Source: Diphasiastrum complanatum
Lineage: Eukaryota > Streptophyta > Lycopodiopsida > Lycopodiales > Lycopodiaceae
DNA: 64,000 nt
Assembly: GCA_029204225.1 (NCBI GenBank)
Contig: CM055100.1
Span: 1,945,334-2,009,333 of the forward strand
Direction of reading: 5' to 3'
The notes below the pieces were generated by a model. It did no database searches, was not told the origin of the DNA, and was given only the letters and a program-made list of their open reading frames with translations. Position 1 is the stretch's first letter; the number at the start of each line of letters is the position of its first letter. The translations under genes and the position numbers were made by a program. Positions 59,027 to 64,000 of the stretch are shown piece after piece.

Positions 59027-60330
59027 GGTTTCTATCCCTAACGTGACACCTTGAACAAAAATACGAAAAACTAAAATAATGCTTAGACTTGGATATTATT
59101 CTACGTTGACAAAGATAGCATTGCAGAGGGGAAGAATATGAAAACCAAACTACTCACTGACGCGGTGCATAGAAGAAAACTTATGAACATATTGATAAAG
59201 AAGCGAAATTTATGAAGCAGCAAAATGTATGACGATGAAGCGAAATCTATGCATGTGAAGGAAAATCTATGCATGTGAAGCACAATCTATGAATATGCAG
59301 CATGTCTAACGAATATGAGGCAGTGAAGCCGACGAAGGAAAATTTTATTTCTTATCATAATAATAAGAACTCTACAAGTCCCGTAGCAGGGAATTTTTGA
59401 TAGATAAAGACGTTAACAATTTTTCAGACAATAGACTATCACTTATCTGCACCACATTCTCAGCAAAAGCTTTGAATGCTTCTGGGGAAAATCAGGCCAT
59501 ATTTGACTTTCCAGACGATTCAGATCATAATAATCTGACACTGGCAGCAGAAAATGCTGCCAGGGGGATAATATCTTGCAAATAGACACAGGCCACAGTA
59601 CTTACATCTGCACAGAGAGAAATGATCATAATTGGAAATAAACACAACTGATTGTAATTCTACTGTTCGGCTTGAGAGAGGAGAGTAGCAGGCTGAAAAC
59701 TATGAATATCAGAAGCTGCAATGCTAGATTAAAAAATCAGGCTAACTCCACCAGATTAGTCTGCTAGAAGCACGACAATGCTTCTTGGTTCAGTTTTACT
59801 GTAGAGAAGAATACCACCGCCTAAAATTGATGTACGGAAAACATCGTACAAGCAGAAAGATCAATTAGCAATAAGAGGCCTGTGGATTCATTCAATCATA
59901 AGATCCATCACCGCCGTGCATGACAAGCCTGGTAGCGAGGCTTATCAGAACGAGCAGATACATGAGATTCAAGCCAAATGCAGAGACAATGCCATCAGAT
60001 CTCAACCTTGACAAGCCACAGGCAGAGCGGATCATCCGCCTTGCGGCTTGTTCGCCTCTGCTCCGACTGCAAATCTGAGAACAGAGCCACCAAGCAGGGC
60101 AGAGGCTTCATCACAACACCGTGCTCCAGCAGAAGAACTCCCATTGCTGCAGATCAATGCAAAGAAATAAATAACAGGGAAGAAATGAAGCCTACAACGA
60201 TGGATCGCAAAAACGAATGCGCTGGAGCGCCCGAGAGAGAGAGAGCGAGAGAGAGAGAGAGGGAGAGAGTTCGCCATAGCTAGCTCTCTCTCTCCCCTTT
60301 TGTTCGAGGAGACCCAAGTCACTGCGCTAC
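59027..60330 (-). promoter_or_regulatory. Probable 5' leader of the TTL gene
   Basis: On the minus strand, CT-rich sequence at about 60290-60230 (GA-rich on plus) is typical of a plant transcript leader. CACGTTAG directly before GGATAGAAACC and the ATG could be a 3' splice site of a leader intron. If so, the leader spans about 60.3-60.0 kb and joins the coding exon at about 59039. The 161-codon minus ORF at 60032-60517 covers this CT-rich leader and is probably not translated. Not proven by sequence. Confidence 0.4.
59236..59295 (+). repeat. 20-bp tandem repeat, three units
   Basis: TGAAGCGAAATCTATGCATG (59236), TGAAGGAAAATCTATGCATG (59256) and TGAAGCACAATCTATGAATA (59276). A degenerate further copy may precede it at 59190-59235. 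It lies inside the possible leader intron of the TTL gene. Confidence 0.9.
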
Positions 60331-60339
60331 CAAACTGCC

Positions 60340-60520
60340 TGCCCCCATGTGATCCCCTCCAGAAGAGCGCAGTCACAGTCACAAGAGCTGCGCTTCCCCA
60401 TTTGACCCCACGGTGAGGCTTATTTGGCAGGATAAATAGGCTCCACCACTTAGATCTTTCCACGTGGCATACTGCCACCTGGAGTGCTGTCAATCTCCTA
60501 TCTGGAAGACGTGGCAAAAT
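60340..60520 (-). promoter_or_regulatory. Possible TTL promoter with G-box
   Basis: CCACGTGGCA near 60460-60469 is a perfect G-box core. GACGTGGCA near 60509-60517 is a second ACGT-type site. GATAAATAGG lies near 60431, a TATA-like sequence on the plus strand. No start site can be fixed. Confidence 0.35.
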
Positions 60521-62099
60521 CTATGACATAATCCAATGATAGGCGGACTTCAGATCATCCCGTGCGGGGCCCTCGCCCCCTTGGGAGTGGCGGCGAACAA
60601 TTAGTCTTGCAACTCGACATGACATCGCGTTTGTGTGAATAGCAAGTGGAGGCAAGGGTGGTGATGAGAGCGCTTGCAATTTGATGCATCACCAATAGCG
60701 CGGGGAACAAAATATACTCCACAATGGGAGAAAGCCAGTGGTCATTTGTGCAAGACTGGGCATTTGAGCAAGACAACTCACCCTCATCGGTAACGTATCC
60801 TAGTGAAAAAAAAAGCACTAGTCCTCCATGGGATCTACTACATTGGCTAACTCCAAAAGGGTAAGTGCATAACCAACGATGGAACTAGTTCCTTGCTTTC
60901 CCCTAGCCACCAAAACAACCCAACTCCCAATAGGCCAGGGAGGTTGGAGACACACACCAATTTGAGCATGCAATACCCCAAATTCATATTAGCGAACTAT
61001 ACATCTCTCCCTTAGACTTTTTTTTTATTTATCTCTCGAGCCCGCATAATGCAAATGTGTGATTCATAGCTTTATCGAGCCCAAATGCCCAATGTACCTC
61101 TAAAATGCCACCAGCCAACAATCACCAGTTGTCAAGGTTTGTACACCAGCACAATCTCATGCACATCATCGTGTGACATCATCCTATGGCAGAGTGTAAA
61201 AAAAAGTCAAGGTTAATCTCTTGGTTTTTTGTGGGTGAATGGTAAAGGTGGTGTGTTTCTTGTGCTTGACTATGAATTCATGCACAAAAATGAAGGTCAT
61301 GCATCACCTAAAGGCCTTGTTTCTTATGCACTACTCTCATGAACTAGCATAAAGATCATGTCTCTCCTTCTTGACTATGAATTCACGCATGAATATGAGG
61401 TAGTGTTCCTTTGGCATTTTGCAAGAACATTTTTTGAGATTCTTGAGAGTTCTTCATGGCATGATTCAACAAAGATGTGGTATATGGTGTGCTACCCTTT
61501 CCATGCCAGCACTTGATTTTTTAAATAGAAGAATTGTGGGGTGTGGTACCTTCTATCGACACAACTGACTTTTTGTTGTACTTATATGTTAATTAAAAAT
61601 ATAAATATCATGTAAGCTTAATGTTTGCATAGGAGGCTTCATTTTTTTTCCAGTGTCAAAATATTGTCGAAGATCTCGCTAGCCATCAAATCTTAAAGGG
61701 GCCCCCAAAAAATCTTTGTGGTACCCATCAAATATAGAATTACTTGACTGTGAGAAAATATTCTAGGAGCCTTATAGGCTAGCTTACAAGTATAGAAATT
61801 GAATGTTTTTTTTGGACCCTCGAGACTAATATGCTACATATATGGCTCCAAAAAAAAATCAATTTTTATCAAAGAAAAACTAAAAAGAGTACTCTCAAAA
61901 GGATCCAATACCCATCAAATTTTCAAAAGCCCATCAAAGGACACTTTGCTACCCTTTGAAAATAGGTTTATTTTAACTATGAAAATGTATTTGTGGAGGC
62001 CTATACTAGCTAGCACATCAGTGCCAATATTAGACTATAGCAAGAGTAGGGATATTAGCATTTTGATCCTTCTTTAGAATACTCATAGACGTCGACATG
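60521..62099. other. Unassigned sequence
   Basis: About 1.6 kb, AT-rich towards its right end. No coding sequence supported; the 87-codon minus ORF at 60555-60818 and the 92-codon plus ORF at 61799-62077 have no recognisable motif. GCATGAATATGAGG/GCACAAAAATGAAGG phrases near 61275-61400 are weakly repeated. Confidence 0.45.
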
Positions 62100-62640
62100 T
62101 GCTGTCAGAGGTTGTGATAGAATATCTGTTAAGACAGAGATCCATAATTCTTCAGAAATGGCACAACACATATTTCTAATCCTAGACAACATTGTCCAAC
62201 AAAAGTCAGAGAATTCAAGGAGTCGAAATCAAAAGTAGAGATATTCGAACTACCTGTGAATCCTTTGGATACCGAGAAGGCATTCACTAGTAGAGATGTC
62301 ATTTTTGTGGAAGACCAGTTCATCATCCACAAAGGGAAAGCCGTTGATAATTCCGATCCAAGGATCGAACAACTAGACAATTCTGATCCAAGGAGTCAAC
62401 TGTAGAATATCAACGTCGATTCAAACAATGAGTCAGAACCTCAACGAGTCAACCCACATCAGAGGACCAAAGTTCAGTCCAAAAGGTCGAACAGGTCCAG
62501 ACAGCCTCCATCCAGATTTATGGATGATCCGGCCTGTTACTTTGGGCAGGAACCGAACACCGTTTTAGAGGCAATGTCTACTCCTGATGCTGATCAGTGA
62601 AAAGCAGCAATGGACACCGAATTCAATTCTCTTATGGGAT
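62100..62640 (+). pseudogene. Copia integrase-RT junction remnant
   Basis: Plus-strand reading with SRDVIFVEDQFIIHKGK (integrase end), an acidic linker with DNSDPR twice and a TAG, RSNRSRQPPSRFMDDPACYF (the proline/arginine linker before RT), then KAAMDTEFNSLM (RT start) after a TGA in place of Trp. Only this junction is left, and no LTR was recognised around it. Confidence 0.78.
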
Positions 62641-63110
62641 ATCATTCGATACTACTATACATAGTGTACTGGATAGTGACTTAGCCATAGAAGTAAATAA
62701 TGATAGAATTACGGTTAGAGTTTTTGAATCTATAAGAACCACTACCACTTGGACATGTTTGACTACATGTACTTTCCAACCCCAAAGTACAATACAAGCT
62801 ATCTCAACTCCAAGTCTCTCATGAGTTTTTAGTAGTGTTCATGATGTGACCCACTATCAACTTATCTATCGGGAACTTGTCTTGTAACTGGCTACTTGGA
62901 CTAGCCGAGTAGCCACACACATAGGAAAATCAGCCTATACTGTACATTTTTGGTTTTGTTATGCTATACACGAGGGCATGTCTCAAGTTTGTCCATACAT
63001 GTGGCCATATTGTACGCTAGGTTTTAGGACATGCACTTTGAGTTCTTTAGTAATACAATTTAACTTTTGTTGTGCCATCTTTGAGAGGCAACTGTTCTAA
63101 CACAGAGAAA
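62641..63110. other. Unassigned sequence
   Basis: No gene seen. May include the outer part of the LTR that ends at 63781. Confidence 0.35.
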
Positions 63111-63781
63111 ATAAAAAAATAATAAAACTCCGTGGCATGTGTTTTGTAAACTTAGATTTAGAACTTAGACTTAGGAAACTTAAGATTAGAAATATTTTGT
63201 CTTAAGTTGTCCTAAGTTAAGGAAATTGAAGTTCTAAATCCTAAATTAGAAGTTCTAGAAAGGCTAGGAATAGATTAGTCCCATAAGTGACACTTATGGA
63301 AGACCCTCCTTGCCATAAAAGGAGAGGTATTTAACACTTTTGAGATTAAGCTATCTTGCTCTCTATTTTGGAGAATTATCATTATATTTCATTTGTGTTC
63401 CCCTTGGAAAGGTGCATAGCTTGAGGGAATGTGCTCGGGCCTCCTCTTGCCTCCTTTTCATCGGTTTTATTGTGGCATGTTCACTATTGCTTATTTGTTT
63501 AGTATTAGCCGCAATCTCATTTATTACCCTTCGGGTGTTAATCTAGGATTAGTCTAGTCACCTTGCTAGTTGGGTAAGCCTTAGCAAGGATTTTTATTGT
63601 TGTTACTAATTAGTTTATTTCCGTTTCGGGCACTAGTTGGGTAAGCCTTAGTGCTCTCATTCTTGTCCATATTCCCGTTGAAGCTTATTGTAGAAACCTA
63701 AAAAGTGGACAAATCTCTACATCCCTATACTACATCTCTAAGTAGATCTAGCCACCGCACTCACTAGAAATACTTCCAACA
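63110..63781 (+). repeat. Gypsy 5' LTR (left boundary uncertain)
   Basis: Ends TACTTCCAACA immediately before a tRNA-Asp primer site. A TATA-like CCATAAAAGGAG lies near 63312-63323, in the right place for an LTR promoter. TTGGGTAAGCCTTAG is repeated inside (63570-63584 and 63636-63650). The 5' edge, expected to begin TG, could not be fixed. Confidence 0.6.
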
Positions 63782-63782
63782 T

Positions 63783-63795
63783 TGGCGCCGTTGCC
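63783..63795 (+). promoter_or_regulatory. Primer-binding site (tRNA-Asp) of a Gypsy element
   Basis: TGGCGCCGTTGCC matches the start of the tRNA-Asp primer site used by many plant Gypsy elements. The bases after it (ATTTT) no longer match. The T-rich leader following runs off the window, so the coding part lies to the right. Confidence 0.85.
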
Positions 63796-64000
63796 ATTTT
63801 TTAAGTATTTTTCTACCTAGCTTCTTCTCCTTTTTTTCTTTTTTTTCTGCTTTGATCAAACCGGGGGGAAGCAACAAAAGAGTCAACTTGGGCATTTTCT
63901 TCAAAAGAAGTGACCCAAGTGACCTTTTTCACAACCAAACAGGTGTATTAGAATTCGCCAGTCTATCTGCAGCCCTAACAGACCCTGACCTTTCATTTTA

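Noticed and set aside
60032-60517. 161-codon minus-strand ORF upstream of TTL
   Set aside because: Covers CT-rich sequence typical of a leader, shows no domain, and lies where the TTL transcript leader is expected.

Overview
This is a repeat-rich stretch of a land-plant nuclear genome. The evidence is one intron-containing plant gene (a TPR plus thioredoxin-like 'TTL' protein, minus strand, 54.7-59.0 kb) set in nested Ty1/Copia and Ty3/Gypsy LTR retrotransposons. Copia primer-binding sites match plant initiator tRNA-Met, a Gypsy one matches tRNA-Asp, and GA/CT microsatellites are long. Large intergenic distances and a long, unusual N-terminus on the TTL protein suggest a non-angiosperm (fern, gymnosperm or similar), but the species cannot be fixed from the sequence alone.

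Layout. 0-4.1 kb: decayed Copia pol plus 3' LTR-like sequence. 4.60-10.43 kb: element A, a complete Copia-type element with 650-bp LTRs and a CAATA target-site duplication, in which most of the reverse transcriptase is replaced by unrelated sequence. 10.49-10.68 kb: 25-bp minisatellite. 11-13.8 kb: microsatellites and unassigned sequence. 13.8-21.7 kb: remains of an older Copia (LTR-like copies near both ends) containing a Gypsy protease fragment and element C (15.95-20.88 kb, TSD TCAAG), which also lacks RT. 21.7-27.3 kb: Gypsy remnant with gag, protease and RT. 27.3-34.9 kb: Copia D, split by element B (28.27-33.35 kb, TSD AAATG), a very young insertion whose LTRs differ by one base. 36.3-38.3 kb: two fused Copia 3' pol segments. 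38.3-40.8 kb: Gypsy with two tandem protease-like domains. 41.2-43.3 kb: gag fragment fused to Copia RT/RNase H. 45.3-45.9 kb: acidic and AT-hook coding remnant. 45.9-48.26 kb: Copia gag plus its 5' LTR. 48.3-54.7 kb: mostly unassigned sequence with hairpins and a perfect 123-bp tandem duplication. 54.7-60.5 kb: TTL gene and probable upstream leader/promoter. 62.1-62.6 kb: Copia remnant. 63.1-64.0 kb: Gypsy LTR end and primer-binding site running off the window.

The most interesting signal is a group of three non-autonomous Copia-type elements (A, B, C). They share a gag ancestry but carry, where RT/RNase H should be, a conserved module of about 160 residues that I do not recognise. In B it is joined in frame to gag in an intact 887-codon ORF, and B has one LTR difference, so this configuration has moved recently. 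It must depend on enzymes supplied by another element. A secondary novelty is the Gypsy family with two successive retropepsin-like domains.
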